64,000 nt of DNA. Source: an uncultured Bacteroidales bacterium (GTDB lineage: Bacteria > Bacteroidota > Bacteroidia > Bacteroidales > UBA932). Each line of letters opens with the position of its first letter. Within the stretch, counting starts at the first letter, position 1. The stretch is taken from NCBI GenBank assembly GCA_900319485.1, contig ONOQ01000004.1, positions 1-64,000 on the forward strand. Direction: 5' to 3'. The position numbers and the translations under genes were made by a program. Of the stretch, positions 1 through 10,281 are shown one piece after another. Below the pieces are notes generated by a model that saw only the letters and a list, made by a program, of their open reading frames with translations, ran no database searches and was not told where the DNA came from.

Positions 1-51
1 AACAATATTGTCAAAGAGCAAAATAGTTTTGATGAACTTAGTTTGTTTTAA
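1..51 (+). CDS. Possible C-terminal end of an upstream gene (partial)
   Basis: One frame is open from the first base and ends at TAA 49-51, giving a 16-residue tail that ends FDELSLF. The acidic/hydrophobic ending is plausible for a real protein, but it is too short to assign and could be chance. Nothing else in 1-131 reads as coding. Confidence 0.2.
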   Translation, partial: NNIVKEQNSFDELSLF

Positions 52-72
52 ATGTTAAACCTTATAATAATC

Positions 73-92
73 GTCCACAACTTTTAGTGGAC
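73..92. repeat. Small inverted repeat upstream of ruvB
   Basis: GTCCAC at 73-78 and GTGGAC at 87-92 form a perfect 6-bp stem with an 8-base loop containing four T. It lies about 40 bases before the ruvB start. It could be a weak terminator of the preceding gene or an operator. The stem is too short to be sure it is functional. Confidence 0.3.
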
Positions 93-131
93 AGCAATGA
101 TATTTGTATTTGAATTGAACCTCCACGAGCG

Positions 132-1169
132 ATGAGTGAATTTGACCCGCACAGTGCAATCGACCACAAAGATAGTGAATTTGACGGAATTATAAGGCCG
201 CAGGGGCTGAGTGATTTTACCGGCCAGAAGGAAATAGTGTCCAATCTGGACATATATATAAAGGCGGCAAAAATGCGCGGAGAGGCCCTTGACCACGTGC
301 TTTTTCACGGCCCTCCCGGCCTTGGAAAGACAACCCTTGCGCATATAATAGCAAATGAGATGGGGGTGAATATGAAGGTCACTTCAGGTCCGGTGCTTGA
401 TAAGCCCGGAGACCTTGCCGGCCTTCTCACTTCCCTGGAGCAGGGTGACGTCCTTTTCATAGATGAGATCCATAGGCTTTCCCCGGAGGTGGAGGAGTAC
501 CTCTACTCCGCCATGGAGGACTATGTGATTGACATTATGATAGACAAGGGGCCCGGGGCAAGGTCTGTTCGTATTTCCCTCAATCCTTTCACGCTGGTTG
601 GGGCTACTACCAGAAGCGGTCTTCTCACTGCTCCTCTCCGCGCCCGCTTTGGCATTACCTGCGCCCTGGAGTATTACGACACAGCGGACCTTAAGAATAT
701 AGTCCTTCGGAGCGCCCGCATCCTTTCCCTTGACATTGATGCCGATGCAGCGTATGAGATTGCGCTAAGAAGCCGTGGCACGGCGCGTATTGCAAATTCA
801 TTGTTACGGCGTGTCCGTGACTTTGCCCAGGTGCTTGGTGACGGCAGGATTAACCTTGACATTACGCGTTTTGCCCTGAATAAACTCAAAATCGACAAGA
901 GGGGCCTGGATGCAATTGACAATAAGATTCTCCGTACCCTCATTCAGAATTTCAAGGGAGGTCCTGTTGGAATCGGCACCCTTGCAACATCGGCAAGCGA
1001 GGATCCAGGTACCATTGAGGAGGTCTATGAGCCTTTCCTCATCAAGGAGGGATTCATTATCCGCACCCCCCGAGGACGCGTTGCAACCGAGATGGCGTAT
1101 GAGCATATGGGGATGACCGAATACCTGAATCAGCGGAAATACACCCCCGACGACAACACTTTGTTCTAA
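132..1169 (+). CDS. ruvB: Holliday junction branch-migration helicase RuvB
   Basis: RuvB is the AAA+ motor that, with RuvA, drives branch migration of Holliday junctions before RuvC cleavage. The 345-residue product has the usual family length. Visible motifs are Walker [10 protein letters not shown] (about 60-68), Walker B FIDEIH (109-114), sensor-1 GATTR (157-161) and the arginine-finger segment LRARFG (169-174). A winged-helix C-terminus ends the protein, with an RTPRGR segment as in the family. The start is the only ATG that keeps the N-terminal helix. No Shine-Dalgarno sequence is visible, as is normal in Bacteroidetes. Its partner ruvA lies about 21 kb away on the other strand, so the two are not in one operon. 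Confidence 0.97.
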   Translation: MSEFDPHSAIDHKDSEFDGIIRPQGLSDFTGQKEIVSNLDIYIKAAKMRGEALDHVLFHGPPGLGKTTLAHIIANEMGVNMKVTSGPVLDKPGDLAGLLTSLEQGDVLFIDEIHRLSPEVEEYLYSAMEDYVIDIMIDKGPGARSVRISLNPFTLVGATTRSGLLTAPLRARFGITCALEYYDTADLKNIVLRSARILSLDIDADAAYEIALRSRGTARIANSLLRRVRDFAQVLGDGRINLDITRFALNKLKIDKRGLDAIDNKILRTLIQNFKGGPVGIGTLATSASEDPGTIEEVYEPFLIKEGFIIRTPRGRVATEMAYEHMGMTEYLNQRKYTPDDNTLF

Positions 1170-1198
1170 AAAGTGACAATTTATTCACGAAAAATGCG

Positions 1199-1206
1199 TA
1201 TAATTG
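1199..1206 (+). promoter_or_regulatory. Possible -7 promoter box for frdAB
   Basis: TATAATTG matches the Bacteroidetes -7 consensus TAnnTTTG at all but one fixed position and lies 30 bases before the frdA start in an AT-rich gap. This is inferred from sequence alone. Confidence 0.35.
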
Positions 1207-1235
1207 CATTTCAGAAACACAATTAATATAATTAT

Positions 1236-3185
1236 ATGGCAGATCCTAAATTAATTTCCAAGATTCCGGAAGGACCGCTCAAGGACAAATGGTCCAAGCG
1301 CAAGGCGGAAATCCGGATTGTTTCTCCCAACAACAAGAGGAAACTGGAAGTGATTGTTGTAGGTACCGGTCTTGGCGGAGCATCGGCCGCTGCATCCCTT
1401 GGTGAGATGGGCTACAACGTCAAGATTTTCTGTATCAGCGACTCCCCCAGGCGCGCTCACTCCATTGCCGCGCAGGGTGGTATAAACGCTGCTAAGAACT
1501 ACCAGAACGACAACGACTCAATCTACCGTCTGTTCTATGACACCATCAAGGGTGGTGACTACCGCAGCCGTGAAGCCAATGTGTATCGTCTGGCAGAAGT
1601 AAGCGCTTCCATCATTGACCAGTGCGTTGCGCAGGGCGTTCCTTTTGCACGTGAATACGGCGGATACCTTGCCAACCGTTCTTTCGGCGGTGTACAGGTA
1701 AGCCGTACTTTCTATGCCAGGGGACAAACCGGACAGCAACTCCTCCTTGGTGCCTATGCATCCCTGAACAAGGAAATTGCAGCGGGTACCGTCAAGAGTT
1801 ATCCCCGCCACGAAATGCTGGATCTTGTTATTATCAACGGCGAGGCAAAGGGTATCATTGCCCGTAACCTTGTTACCGGTGAGATAGAGCGTTTCGGCGC
1901 GCACGCGGTTGTGCTTGCCACCGGCGGTTACGGAAATACCTATTTCCTTTCCACCAACGCCATGAATTCAAATGGATCGGCCGCAATGCAGGCATACCGC
2001 AAGGGCGCTTTCTTTGCAAATCCCTGCTTTGCCCAGATTCACCCCACCTGTATCCCCGTACACGGTGACCAGCAGTGCAAACTCACCCTTATGAGTGAAT
2101 CCCTGCGTAACGACGGCCGTATCTGGGTTCCCAAGAAGATGGAGGATGTCCTGAAACTCCGTAAACATGAGATAAAGGCCTCCCAGATTCCTGAAGAGGA
2201 CCGCGACTACTATCTTGAGCGCAGGTATCCCGCCTTCGGTAACCTTGTTCCCCGTGACGTTGCATCACGCGCGGCCAAGGAGCGCTGCGACGCAGGATTC
2301 GGCGTAAACGAGACCGGCCTTGCCGTGTTCCTTGATTTTGCCGATGCTATCAAGCGCCTGGGTCACCAGAGGGTAGAGGAGCGTTATGGTAACCTCTTCC
2401 AGATGTATGAGAAGATTACTTCCTCTTCACCCTGGGAAGAGCCTATGATGATCTATCCTGCTATCCACTACACTATGGGCGGCCTCTGGGTGGACTATGA
2501 CCTCCAGACCACTATCCCGGGCCTGTATGCAATTGGTGAAGCCAACTTCTCCGACCACGGCGGAAACCGCCTGGGTGCATCGGCCCTTATGCAGGGTCTT
2601 GCCGACGGCTACTTCATCCTGCCTTATACCATCGGCGATTACCTTTCACATAAGTTTGCAGAGCCTAAGACCGATATAAACGCCCCTGAATTTGACGCCG
2701 CAGAAAAGGCAGTCAAGGAGCGCATTGCAAAACTCTTTGCCGTCAAGGGTACTGAAACCGTGGACAGCCTCCATAAGAAACTTGGCCACATTATGTGGGA
2801 GTATGTAGGTATGGCCCGTAATGAGGAAGGTCTTAAGAAGGGTATCGAGGAAATAGGAAAACTCCGTGAGGAGTTCTGGAAATCCGTCCGCGTACCTGGC
2901 TGCAATGAGGAATTCAACCAGGAACTGGAGAAGGCTCTCCGCCTTGTGGACTTCTTTGACATTGGTGAACTTATGGCCCGTGACGCCCTTCACAGGAAGG
3001 AATCCTGCGGCGGTCATTTCCGTGAGGAGATGCAGACCGAGGACGGCGAAACCAAGCGCGACGACGAAAACTTCATGTATGTAGGCGCCTGGGAGTACAA
3101 GGGTGAAGGTAAGGAACCTCAGCTCCATAAGGAAGAACTCAAGTATGAGAACATCAAGATAGCAACCCGTAACTATAAAGACTAA
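1236..3185 (+). CDS. frdA: Fumarate reductase/succinate dehydrogenase flavoprotein subunit
   Basis: This FAD subunit carries the active site that interconverts fumarate and succinate; in anaerobic Bacteroidales it mainly works as quinol:fumarate reductase at the inner membrane. The 649-residue product shows the dinucleotide fold GTGLGG (about 43-48) and [10 protein letters not shown] (from 73), where His75 should hold FAD covalently. Substrate-site residues are in HPT (269-271), PRDVASRA (from 339) and HYTMGG (411-416). Length and motifs match the long Bacteroides-type FrdA. frdB follows after 8 bases. The cytochrome b anchor gene that normally precedes frdA in this phylum is absent: ruvB ends only 66 bases upstream. 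Confidence 0.95.
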   Translation: MADPKLISKIPEGPLKDKWSKRKAEIRIVSPNNKRKLEVIVVGTGLGGASAAASLGEMGYNVKIFCISDSPRRAHSIAAQGGINAAKNYQNDNDSIYRLFYDTIKGGDYRSREANVYRLAEVSASIIDQCVAQGVPFAREYGGYLANRSFGGVQVSRTFYARGQTGQQLLLGAYASLNKEIAAGTVKSYPRHEMLDLVIINGEAKGIIARNLVTGEIERFGAHAVVLATGGYGNTYFLSTNAMNSNGSAAMQAYRKGAFFANPCFAQIHPTCIPVHGDQQCKLTLMSESLRNDGRIWVPKKMEDVLKLRKHEIKASQIPEEDRDYYLERRYPAFGNLVPRDVASRAAKERCDAGFGVNETGLAVFLDFADAIKRLGHQRVEERYGNLFQMYEKITSSSPWEEPMMIYPAIHYTMGGLWVDYDLQTTIPGLYAIGEANFSDHGGNRLGASALMQGLADGYFILPYTIGDYLSHKFAEPKTDINAPEFDAAEKAVKERIAKLFAVKGTETVDSLHKKLGHIMWEYVGMARNEEGLKKGIEEIGKLREEFWKSVRVPGCNEEFNQELEKALRLVDFFDIGELMARDALHRKESCGGHFREEMQTEDGETKRDDENFMYVGAWEYKGEGKEPQLHKEELKYENIKIATRNYKD

Positions 3186-3193
3186 TCCCGAGT

Positions 3194-3937
3194 ATGGAAT
3201 ATAATGTAAAAGTATGGCGTCAGAGAAACGCCAAAGCAAAAGGCCATTTCGAGACCTACCACGTTACGGATGTGGAGGAAGACGCTTCTTTCCTCGAAAT
3301 GCTTGATATCCTGAACGATCAACTTATCCGCAAGGGTATTGACCCCATCGCCTTCGACCACGATTGCCGTGAAGGTATCTGCGGAGCCTGCTCCCTGTAC
3401 ATTGACGGCCGTGCCCACGGTCCGGACGACCAAGTTACCACCTGCCAACTCTTTATGCGTCACTTTAAACCCGGCGCAACCATTACCGTGGAGCCCTGGC
3501 GCAGCGGCGCTTTCCCCGTGATCAAGGACCTTGTGGTGGACCGCGGTGCATTTGACAAGATCCTCCAGGCCGGCGGTTTCATCACCGTACGTACCGGAAG
3601 CGCGCAGGACGGCAATACCCTCCTCATTCCTCACGATGACGCAGAACTGTCTATGGACGCTGCAGCGTGTGTTGGATGCGGCGCCTGCGTTGCAACCTGC
3701 AAGAACGGCTCTGCAATGCTGTTTGTGGCAGCCCGTGTAAGTTCACTGGCACTCCTGCCTCAGGGTAAGCCGGAGGCTGCACGCCGTGCGCGCGCTATGG
3801 TTGCCAAGATGGACGAACTAGGTTTTGGTAACTGTACAAACACCCGCGCTTGCGAAATGGAGTGCCCCAAGCACGTTACCATTGACCACATTGCCCGTCT
3901 CAACAGGGAATATCTGAAGGCACGTTTCAGCGAGTAA
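3194..3937 (+). CDS. frdB: Fumarate reductase/succinate dehydrogenase iron-sulfur subunit
   Basis: This subunit passes electrons between the membrane quinol site and the FAD of FrdA. The 247-residue product has the plant-ferredoxin-type 2Fe-2S ligands (Cys58, Cys63, Cys66, Cys84). It also has two C-terminal cysteine clusters, CxxCxxCxxxC at 159-169 and Cys214/Cys220/CP at 224, for the 4Fe-4S and 3Fe-4S centres. It starts 8 bases after frdA, so the two are co-transcribed, and a strong terminator follows. No gene for the membrane anchor follows it either. Confidence 0.95.
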   Translation: MEYNVKVWRQRNAKAKGHFETYHVTDVEEDASFLEMLDILNDQLIRKGIDPIAFDHDCREGICGACSLYIDGRAHGPDDQVTTCQLFMRHFKPGATITVEPWRSGAFPVIKDLVVDRGAFDKILQAGGFITVRTGSAQDGNTLLIPHDDAELSMDAAACVGCGACVATCKNGSAMLFVAARVSSLALLPQGKPEAARRARAMVAKMDELGFGNCTNTRACEMECPKHVTIDHIARLNREYLKARFSE

Positions 3938-3956
3938 GTGTTTCAGTATGTTTTGA

Positions 3957-3987
3957 TTAGGGCGGTTTCAGATTGAAATCGCCCTAA
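3957..3987 (+). terminator. Rho-independent terminator of frdAB
   Basis: An inverted repeat pairs TTAGGGCG (3957-3964) with CGCCCTAA (3980-3987). The stem extends through one G-T pair and TTTCA/TGAAA to a 3-base loop. A modest T-rich stretch follows. The position 20 bases after the frdB stop fits a terminator. Confidence 0.8.
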
Positions 3988-4289
3988 TTTGATTAAATTA
4001 ATGAAAAATTTTATTATTTATAATTTATTAGATTTTGTTATTATTTTCTAAAAAAATATAAGTAAATTTGTTTTAGAGAACCGATTTTTAACTTAATAAA
4101 AACTTTTATTACTAATAATCTGTAACTTATACTAGAAAAACGCTACTTGTAATTTTTATTTTTTTTCGCCATTTTTGCGGCCAGGTTCCCTTAATATATA
4201 GGGAAAGGGTAGTGTATTTTTAGTAGTGTATACAAGGTGCAAATTCACATTTGTATCAATATTTATGTTTAACTAAAATTTTCATGCTT
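3988..4289 (+). promoter_or_regulatory. AT-rich leader and promoter region of the first SusCD operon
   Basis: This gap of about 300 bases has no plausible gene. It is strongly AT-rich. TAAATTTG at 4063-4070 is a perfect match to the Bacteroidetes -7 box, with a TTTTG about 25 bases upstream (spacing a little long for the usual -33 element). If used, it gives a 5' leader of about 200 bases before the susC start, long enough for post-transcriptional control. I see no recognisable riboswitch. Confidence 0.45.
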
Positions 4290-7200
4290 ATGAAAAGAAT
4301 CCAACTGATTCTTACGTGCCTTCTGGTGGCATTATCGGCCACACTGCAAGCACAGGGTCAGCAGGTGAAGGGTTCCATCGTTGATTCCAAGGGTGAACCT
4401 CTCGCCGGTGTCTCTGTTGTAGTTGAAGGTACAACCCTCGGCGTCATCACTGGCTCCGACGGTGAGTTTACCATCAGTGCTAAGGATGGGCAGGTGCTCA
4501 ATTTCTATCTCTTCGGCATGAAGAGCCAGAAAGTGACGGTTTCCGGCCCGGTCCTCAAAGTGACTATGCAGGAAGACCTCCTTGCACTGGATGAAGCAGT
4601 GGTAACCGCCCTGGGTATCACTCGTTCTGAAAAATCACTGGGTTACGCAGCAACCACGGTGAAGAACGATGAAATTGTGGGCTATCATGCAACCAACGCA
4701 ACTAACGCCCTTGCAGGTAAGGTTGCAGGTATGCAGATTTCATCCACAACCACAGACCCTGGCGCAGCAACCAACGTCATCATCCGTGGTTACAGTTCCA
4801 TCAACGGTAACAACCAGCCTCTGTACGTGGTTGACGGCATCGTTATCGGCGGCCTTGGCAACATTGCCTCCGAGGACATCGAAAGCCTCACCGTACTGAA
4901 GGGCGCCGCTGCTACCGCACTTTACGGTTCCCGTGCTTCAAATGGTGTTATCATCATAACCACCAAGCAGGGTAAGCGCGGTGCAGACCGCCTGTTCTCA
5001 ATTGAGTACAGCGGCGGTGTAGAACTCCGTCAGGTTTCCCTCCTTCCCGTCTTCCAGAACGACTTCGGTCAGGGTTGGAACGGTACCCAGACTTTCATCG
5101 AGAACGGTTCCTGGGGTCCTAAGTTTGATGGTTCCACTCAGGTTTACGGCCCTATCTGGGACGGCCAGCAACTCATTCACGAGTACAGCGCAAAGCCTAC
5201 CAATATCAAGGATTTCTTCGAAATCGGCTTCAACCAGAAGCACTCCATCTCCCTTAACGGTTCCACCGAGGATCAGAGGGCAACTTACTTCCTCTCCTAT
5301 TCTCACGCAGGTGATGATGGTATCATCCCCGGAAAGAAGGATACTTACAACCGTAACACCATCGCTTTCCGCAGCACCTACACTCCTACCGAATGGATCA
5401 AACTCTCCAGCCAGATCAACTTCGCAAAGGCTATCACCAACAGTATTCCTATGGATCAGGGATCGTTTGTGATTGATGGTCTGTATGAGTTCCCTCGCGA
5501 TATATCTATGGTAGACCTCCAGAACCTCCCCGGCGCTTTCAATTCACCTGAGGCTTACCTCACTCCTTACGGCATCACCAGTCCTTACTGGGCCATCGAG
5601 AACAGGTACAACGTGAATGACAGCAAGCAACTCTTCGGCAAGGTTCAGGCCGATGTCAAGCCCTTCAAGTTCCTCACCTTCACCTATCGTTTCGGCTTCA
5701 ACTACTCCGACTACGATTATAAGGAAGGAGAGCCTCAGATCTTCCTTGACGACTCCAAGATCTGGGACGATATGGGTTATGCTCCCTCAAATATGAACGC
5801 CGACGGTTATGTATATGCGCGTTACTATCGTCAGTATGAGACCAACCACGACATCCTTGCAAACTACAACCAGGATCTTGTGAACGGCCGTCTGAACATC
5901 AACGCCATCGCCGGTCTCAATATCAACGAAAGGTACGCTACCCAACTTGTTGGCAAGACCGACGTCCTTACCATCCTCACCGGCTTCTGGAACCTTTCCA
6001 ACGGTGCAACCAAGACCACTATCTCCGATTCTCAGAGCAAGCGCCGTCTTGTGGGCCTGTTCGGAGACGTTACCCTGGGTTGGGACGACACAATCTTCCT
6101 TGAACTCACTGCACGTAACGACTGGTCTTCAACCCTTCCTGCAGCCAATAACAACTACTTCTATCCCGGCGCTACCCTCAGCGTGCTGTTCTCAAACTAC
6201 ATCCCCAAGAATGACATCCTTTCTTTCGGTAAAGTGAGACTGGCAGTTGGCCGCACCGGTAACGATGCAGGTGTCTACAATGTATTCCCCACATTCTCCC
6301 AGGCATCATTCCGTGGAACATACGGTGCAGATCCTATCGTATCATTCCCTATCAACGGAATGAATGCATTCCGCAGGGGCTATCAGATTGCAAGTGATAG
6401 CCTAAGGCCCGAAATGACCACTGAGTACGAGGCCGGTATCAACCTCCAGTTCTTCAACGGCCGTATCGGCATTGACGCCGCTTACTACAACAGGACCACT
6501 TCAGACCAGATATTTCCTATCAGCATTGAGCCTGCAACGGGTTACTCTTCAATGGTTTCCAACGCCGGTACCGTACGTAACAGCGGTGTTGAACTCCTCC
6601 TTGACGTAGTTCCCGTCCAGACCAAGGACTTCCGCTGGGATCTGAGTTTCAACTTCGCAAAGAACAAGAGCCTTGTGGTTGACCTTCCTGCAGAACTTGG
6701 TGAGAAATTTGAACTTGACCGCTTCTCAACTTCCGGTACCAAGGACCAGGTTTCCCTCTATGCAGAAAAAGGCAAACCCTTCGGCACTTACTGGACCTAC
6801 CTTCCCACTTATGTAGAGGACGGTCCTTACAAGGGTAAACTTATTGTCGATGAAAACGGTTATCCCGTGCTTGGCGACGAACTCCAGCCTACCGGCTTCG
6901 ATGCCAACTACGACTGGACCGGCGGTCTTACCACCAGCCTCAGTTACAAGGGTCTGTCACTCAGCGCATCCCTTGATATCCGTAAGGGCGGTATGATGTT
7001 CTCCCGTTCCAAGAACCTTATGGAGTTCACCGGTAACGGCATCATCACCACTTACAACGACCGTAATCCTTTCGTGATTCCCAACTCTGCAATGCAGGTA
7101 AAGGATGCCGACGGCAAGGTTATCGGCTTCACCGAGAACACCGTTCCCATCTACACCAACAACAGTTCCTATCAGGATTACTTTGACAAATACGGTGCCG

Positions 7201-7475
7201 GCGAAGGCCGTCTGTTCTACCTCGTAGACCGCTCCTTCGTTAAACTCCGTAACGTTGCCATCACCTACTCCCTTCCCAAGAAGTGGATCGGCCCTCTTGC
7301 AGGTCTTTCCGTATCGGCCTTCGTGAACAACGCTTTCACCTGGACTGCAAAGGACAACTACTACATCGATCCTGAATCCACCAATATGGGAACTGACACC
7401 GACGGCCTTATGGGTGAAACTTACGTGAACCCTTCCTGCCGCATCTACGGTTTCAACCTTAATGTTAAATTCTAA
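4290..7475 (+). CDS. SusC/RagA-family TonB-dependent outer-membrane transporter
   Basis: This is a 22-strand outer-membrane barrel that imports oligomers captured by its SusD partner, driven by TonB. The 1061-residue product has a signal peptide (1-22, ending LQAQ) and a carboxypeptidase-like regulatory domain (about 25-100). A plug domain follows, with the typical VDG and LKGAAATALYGSRASNG segments, then the barrel ending in an aromatic-rich strand. ATG 4290 is preferred because the hydrophobic signal begins directly there; another ATG lies two codons upstream. There is no STN domain, so it should not signal to a FecR protein. susD follows after 15 bases. The gene order resembles the BT2264-type peptide importer, which suggests peptide uptake. 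Confidence 0.92.
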   Translation: MKRIQLILTCLLVALSATLQAQGQQVKGSIVDSKGEPLAGVSVVVEGTTLGVITGSDGEFTISAKDGQVLNFYLFGMKSQKVTVSGPVLKVTMQEDLLALDEAVVTALGITRSEKSLGYAATTVKNDEIVGYHATNATNALAGKVAGMQISSTTTDPGAATNVIIRGYSSINGNNQPLYVVDGIVIGGLGNIASEDIESLTVLKGAAATALYGSRASNGVIIITTKQGKRGADRLFSIEYSGGVELRQVSLLPVFQNDFGQGWNGTQTFIENGSWGPKFDGSTQVYGPIWDGQQLIHEYSAKPTNIKDFFEIGFNQKHSISLNGSTEDQRATYFLSYSHAGDDGIIPGKKDTYNRNTIAFRSTYTPTEWIKLSSQINFAKAITNSIPMDQGSFVIDGLYEFPRDISMVDLQNLPGAFNSPEAYLTPYGITSPYWAIENRYNVNDSKQLFGKVQADVKPFKFLTFTYRFGFNYSDYDYKEGEPQIFLDDSKIWDDMGYAPSNMNADGYVYARYYRQYETNHDILANYNQDLVNGRLNINAIAGLNINERYATQLVGKTDVLTILTGFWNLSNGATKTTISDSQSKRRLVGLFGDVTLGWDDTIFLELTARNDWSSTLPAANNNYFYPGATLSVLFSNYIPKNDILSFGKVRLAVGRTGNDAGVYNVFPTFSQASFRGTYGADPIVSFPINGMNAFRRGYQIASDSLRPEMTTEYEAGINLQFFNGRIGIDAAYYNRTTSDQIFPISIEPATGYSSMVSNAGTVRNSGVELLLDVVPVQTKDFRWDLSFNFAKNKSLVVDLPAELGEKFELDRFSTSGTKDQVSLYAEKGKPFGTYWTYLPTYVEDGPYKGKLIVDENGYPVLGDELQPTGFDANYDWTGGLTTSLSYKGLSLSASLDIRKGGMMFSRSKNLMEFTGNGIITTYNDRNPFVIPNSAMQVKDADGKVIGFTENTVPIYTNNSSYQDYFDKYGAGEGRLFYLVDRSFVKLRNVAITYSLPKKWIGPLAGLSVSAFVNNAFTWTAKDNYYIDPESTNMGTDTDGLMGETYVNPSCRIYGFNLNVKF

Positions 7476-7490
7476 TAGGAGGAACAGAAT

Positions 7491-9005
7491 ATGAAAAAGA
7501 TTTTCACAATCATAGCTGCTGTAGCAGCCCTCTCACTTACCTCCTGCAAGGACTTCCTGGATATCAACCACAGCCCCAACGCTCCTGAAGAGGAACAGGC
7601 AACCGTTGATATGGCTCTTCCCGCTGCTGAAATGGCACTTTGCGCCCGTTACGGTGACGTTTACCGCATCATTGGCGGTTATCTGGCAGAGCACTACGCC
7701 CAGTATTTCGGTACTTCCAACTACCTTGGCTACAGCCAGTTCAATGTAGACGCAGGTAGCACCACCAATTCCTACACTGACATTACCCGTGCCGCTATCG
7801 GCAACGCAGTATTCGTTCAGAACAAGGCAAAAGACCAGGAACTCTGGGGAACCTATCTTGCAGCAACCTGCATCAAGGTGTTCGCATATCAGGCTCTTGT
7901 AGACGCCTATGGCGAGACTCCTTATTCAGAGGCCAACAAGGGCAAGGAAATCCTCAGCCCCAAGTACGACGAAGGTAAGGATGTCTATAAGGGCATCATC
8001 GAAGAACTCTCCGACGCCCTTGACAAGGCAAACGGCGCAATTGCCGTTTACGGTTCAATCCCTGTGGCTACCAACCTCCTTTACAATGGTGAGGATGCCA
8101 CCAACTGGGTTAAGTTTGCAAACGCCCTCCTTCTCAAACTCTATATGCGTGAGCGTGCAGTTGAGAGCGTGGACGCAAAACTTGACGCACTTGTAGCGGA
8201 AGGCAACTTCCCCGATGCAAGCGTGGCCTGGACCTGCCTCAACAAGAACGAGAAAGGTAAAGCCAATCCTTTCTACCAGGAAGAGTTTGCTTCATACTTC
8301 GGAAGCACCCAGGTAAACTGCGGTCTTAACGTAGCCCTTTATACAGCCCTTGACGCTTACGGTGACGCCCGTCTTGCAAAATTCTTCAGCAAGAACGGCA
8401 GCAACGCTTACTGGGGCAGCATCTCCGGTTACAATATGAGCCTGTCAGATAACTACAAGTCAAGCGCTTTCTGCCGTCCTGCAGCAAAGTACAATGACCC
8501 TGTCTATCTGATTTCCCTCAGTGAGATTGAATTCTTCCTTGCAGAGTACTACCAGAAGGTAAAGAACGATGCAGTGAACGCAAAGGCTTACTATGAGGCT
8601 GCTATCACAGATTCCTTCGCAGAAGCAGGCCTTACCGCAGCCGATGCAGCAGCAGCAATTGCAGCATATCCTTACAGCGCCGCTAACGCCGACAAATATA
8701 TCGGCATCCAGAAGTGGATTGCACTCAGCGGTTACAACAGTTTCGAGGCCTGGTGCGAAATGCGCCGTCTTGGCTATCCCGCATTCGGCGGAAAGAAGGC
8801 TGAGGATATCTACAACTTCTCAACAGACGCTGTCAATACTGCCGCTCTCACCCCCGGTGAACTCTATACTCCTTATCAGGTTGAGGCTAAGATCGGTGCC
8901 AACAGCATTGTTCAGCGCTGGCCTTATCCTCAGGCATCCGTAGACTACAATACTAACTGCCCCAAGCAGAAGGAAACCAATGAAAAGGTATTCTGGGCTA
9001 AATAA
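7491..9005 (+). CDS. SusD/RagB-family surface lipoprotein (SusD-like 2 type)
   Basis: SusD proteins form the hinged lid of the SusC barrel and bind the substrate at the cell surface. The 504-residue product has a lipoprotein signal with Cys19 (LTSC) followed by KDFLD, an acidic stretch typical of surface-exported Bacteroidetes lipoproteins. The helical TPR-like fold and the late EAWCEMRRLGYPA segment are characteristic of the SusD-like_2 group. A clear Shine-Dalgarno run (AGGAGGAA) lies just before the start, unusual for this window. It is the second gene of a four-gene operon. Confidence 0.92.
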   Translation: MKKIFTIIAAVAALSLTSCKDFLDINHSPNAPEEEQATVDMALPAAEMALCARYGDVYRIIGGYLAEHYAQYFGTSNYLGYSQFNVDAGSTTNSYTDITRAAIGNAVFVQNKAKDQELWGTYLAATCIKVFAYQALVDAYGETPYSEANKGKEILSPKYDEGKDVYKGIIEELSDALDKANGAIAVYGSIPVATNLLYNGEDATNWVKFANALLLKLYMRERAVESVDAKLDALVAEGNFPDASVAWTCLNKNEKGKANPFYQEEFASYFGSTQVNCGLNVALYTALDAYGDARLAKFFSKNGSNAYWGSISGYNMSLSDNYKSSAFCRPAAKYNDPVYLISLSEIEFFLAEYYQKVKNDAVNAKAYYEAAITDSFAEAGLTAADAAAAIAAYPYSAANADKYIGIQKWIALSGYNSFEAWCEMRRLGYPAFGGKKAEDIYNFSTDAVNTAALTPGELYTPYQVEAKIGANSIVQRWPYPQASVDYNTNCPKQKETNEKVFWAK

Positions 9006-9019
9006 AAAAGGATGTAATT

Positions 9020-9715
9020 ATGAAAAAATACAGTATAATACTTATTGTCGCCGCCCTGTCCCTTCTTGCCGTTTCCTGTAAGAAAGAGTCGGCCGGTCAG
9101 ACAAGGATTACCTACTACGCCACAATCAATCTTACCGGTGATAACCCGTATGTAATGGCTGTTGGCGGAACCTATGCAGATCCCGGTTTTTCCGCCGAGA
9201 TGAAAGGTGAGGACGTATCCAGCCAGGTAACCGTAGACTTAAGCGGCGTTGACACTTCCACTCCCGGTGCCTATAAGGTAACCTATACGGTAGTCAATGC
9301 CGACGGTTTCCCTGCAGTAGCAGTCAGAGACGTTCTGGTAATCAATCCCGGTAATATCAACACCGTTTACCAGGGCCGTGCCCATAATGCAAGCCTTTCA
9401 AGGGATTACACAGGCGCAATCATCGTAGTTGAAGACGCCGGCGGCGGAAAATACTACGTTGAGGACTTCCTCGGCGGATACTATTTCTACGGTATCTACC
9501 CCGGATATGAACCCACCTATGACTTCCACTGGGAGGGCTTCTTCTCAGTCAACGGTGACAATACCCTCAAATTTGAAGGCACCGCCAGCGACTGGTACTT
9601 CTATGATCCCGCAGACGAAGCCGCCTTTGTTGGAACTTATGATCCTGCAACAGGCATCCTTGACTGGAACTTCGGCTTCTGCTTCGTAACACTCACTCCT
9701 TTCACTTTAAATTAA
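9020..9715 (+). CDS. SusCD-associated surface lipoprotein with Ig-like domain (BT_2262-like)
   Basis: The 231-residue lipoprotein has lipobox Cys20 (AVSC). Residues about 45-110 read as an Ig-like DUF5011/5012 domain, with the TYADPGFSA and YTVVNADG segments. The remainder is rich in aromatic residues and glycine and should form a small beta domain. It follows susD by 14 bases. Position and composition match the auxiliary lipoprotein BT2262, which in Bacteroides thetaiotaomicron sits on a SusCD complex that binds peptides. A role as a substrate-binding accessory is inferred from that resemblance. Confidence 0.7.
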   Translation: MKKYSIILIVAALSLLAVSCKKESAGQTRITYYATINLTGDNPYVMAVGGTYADPGFSAEMKGEDVSSQVTVDLSGVDTSTPGAYKVTYTVVNADGFPAVAVRDVLVINPGNINTVYQGRAHNASLSRDYTGAIIVVEDAGGGKYYVEDFLGGYYFYGIYPGYEPTYDFHWEGFFSVNGDNTLKFEGTASDWYFYDPADEAAFVGTYDPATGILDWNFGFCFVTLTPFTLN

Positions 9716-9725
9716 AGTAAGAGCT

Positions 9726-10280
9726 ATGAAAAAGGTATTATTCATTATTGCAGCAGCCATTGTGGCTTTTGCCATATCTTGCCAGAAAGACCCTATCGGC
9801 AAAACCGAAGCAGCAGCTCTTGCCGGACAGTGGTACGTTATTTATAACTGCGTAGATGCAAATGGTGACATTATTCCCGGTTTAGAGGATTTCAACGAGG
9901 GTTATTCCCTTGCCCTGACTTTCTCAGTAGCTTCCAATGTTGCAGACTCAATTTGGGTTTCAGATACTGAAAACAGTAACCTCCTTGGTTACCAGGTAAA
10001 GGTTCCTTGCAATCTAAGCGCCCTTACATTCGGTTCAGAGACTGAAGAGCCCAACCGCCACCCGGCCAGCTCCGGCATTGCCAATGGTTATATGACCGAC
10101 AAAGCAGTTGTTTCCAAGGGTAAGATCCTCCTTGGCGCCGCAAAGACGCCCAGCGGAATGCCTGCAGACTCAATCTTCTTTGAGATAAAACTTTCTGACG
10201 ATGCCCTTGCAGCCGCTTATGGTTATGACCACTATCAGGTGGTTGGATACCGTTACACCGGCTTTGCCGCAGACGAGTAG
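9726..10280 (+). CDS. SusCD-associated small lipoprotein (lipid-binding hydrolase-like, BT_2261-like)
   Basis: The 184-residue lipoprotein has Cys19 (AISC). After the signal comes a lipocalin-like beta pattern (AGQWYVIYNC near residue 35). It resembles the family annotated as lipid-binding putative hydrolase, which commonly closes SusC-SusD-DUF5012 operons. It begins 10 bases after the previous gene and ends 1 base from the convergent hflX stop. No catalytic residues are evident; a binding or structural role in the SusCD complex is more likely than an enzyme. Confidence 0.65.
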   Translation: MKKVLFIIAAAIVAFAISCQKDPIGKTEAAALAGQWYVIYNCVDANGDIIPGLEDFNEGYSLALTFSVASNVADSIWVSDTENSNLLGYQVKVPCNLSALTFGSETEEPNRHPASSGIANGYMTDKAVVSKGKILLGAAKTPSGMPADSIFFEIKLSDDALAAAYGYDHYQVVGYRYTGFAADE

Positions 10281-10281
10281 T

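Noticed and set aside
804..1106. Many long open frames on the strand opposite real genes (for example 804-1106, 24878-26272 and 33634-34233)
   Set aside because: They lie antisense to well-conserved genes, have no family resemblance, and follow from the codon bias of the sense gene.
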